5,820 bases of DNA from Acidimicrobiia bacterium (GTDB lineage: Bacteria; Actinomycetota; Acidimicrobiia; IMCC26256; PALSA-555): contig JAFMJM010000159.1 of NCBI GenBank assembly GCA_017853455.1, forward strand, positions 1 to 5,820. The letters are read 5' to 3'. The notes under the pieces are model-generated. The model did not search any database. It saw only the letters and a list, made by a program, of their open reading frames with translations, and was not told the origin of the DNA. Below, one piece after another: positions 5,797-5,820 of this stretch. The number at the start of each line of letters is the position of its first letter. Positions within the stretch are counted from its first letter, which is position 1. The translations under genes were made by a program, and so were the position numbers.

Positions 5797-5807
5797 GGTG
5801 ATCGATC
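5790..5807. promoter_or_regulatory. Distal candidate operator of the ars operon (inverted repeat CATCGA-N6-TCGATC)
   Basis: A second copy of the CATCGA-N6-TCGAT pattern, imperfect only at the last base. Its centre is 35 bp from that of the proximal copy, and it lies over the expected -35 region. It runs into GATCGATCGATC (5800-5811), itself a 12-base palindrome. The two copies flank the candidate -10 box, as expected for repression that blocks polymerase. Confidence 0.45.
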
Positions 5808-5820
5808 GATCGTCCGGACG

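Noticed and set aside
5800..5811. GATCGATCGATC as a microsatellite or methylation cluster.
   Set aside because: Only three GATC units are present, and they overlap the distal operator candidate, which explains the symmetry better.

Overview
The window is a compact stretch of very GC-rich DNA with GTG starts, tiny or overlapping intergenic gaps and long shadow ORFs in every frame. Together with protein types common in actinobacteria (a short cytosolic FKBP, a small UspA protein, an ArsI/CadI lyase and an ACR3 pump), this points to a high-GC actinobacterium. The FKBP and promoter style would fit the class Acidimicrobiia, but that is an inference from memory and not proven here. I see no tRNA, rRNA, CRISPR array, insertion sequence or phage gene.

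Layout from left to right. (1) The 3' end of a membrane protein gene on the plus strand (1-491), probably the C-terminal soluble domain of a membrane glycosyltransferase. (2) Two small stress and folding genes on the minus strand, a universal stress protein (931-1344) followed by an FKBP-type prolyl isomerase (513-887). (3) Divergent from these across a 121-bp intergenic region, a plus-strand pair: a 14-helix MFS transporter (1466-2962) whose stop codon overlaps the GTG start of an unusual two-domain protein (2959-4203), which joins a SnoaL/NTF2-like domain to a xylose-isomerase-like TIM barrel. (4) Convergent with that pair, a minus-strand arsenic operon: arsI, a C-As lyase of the ArsI/CadI family (5304-5729), and acr3, an arsenite efflux permease (4223-5329). 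Its control region (5730-5820) carries two matching inverted repeats on either side of a candidate -10 box.

How the parts work together. The arsenic operon is a coherent pathway: ArsI cleaves the carbon-arsenic bond of trivalent methyl- or aryl-arsenicals to release arsenite, and ACR3 exports the arsenite. The regulator, expected to be of the ArsR type, is not in the window and may lie just beyond the right edge. The MFS/SnoaL-TIM pair looks translationally coupled and may handle one unknown small molecule, with the transporter moving it and the TIM barrel isomerising or otherwise converting it. This pair is the least explained system here. The UspA/FKBP pair looks like ordinary cytosolic housekeeping or stress functions. 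Four transcription units each have a TAGnnT box at a plausible -10 position, and for the FKBP gene it lies so close to the ATG that the mRNA may be leaderless.
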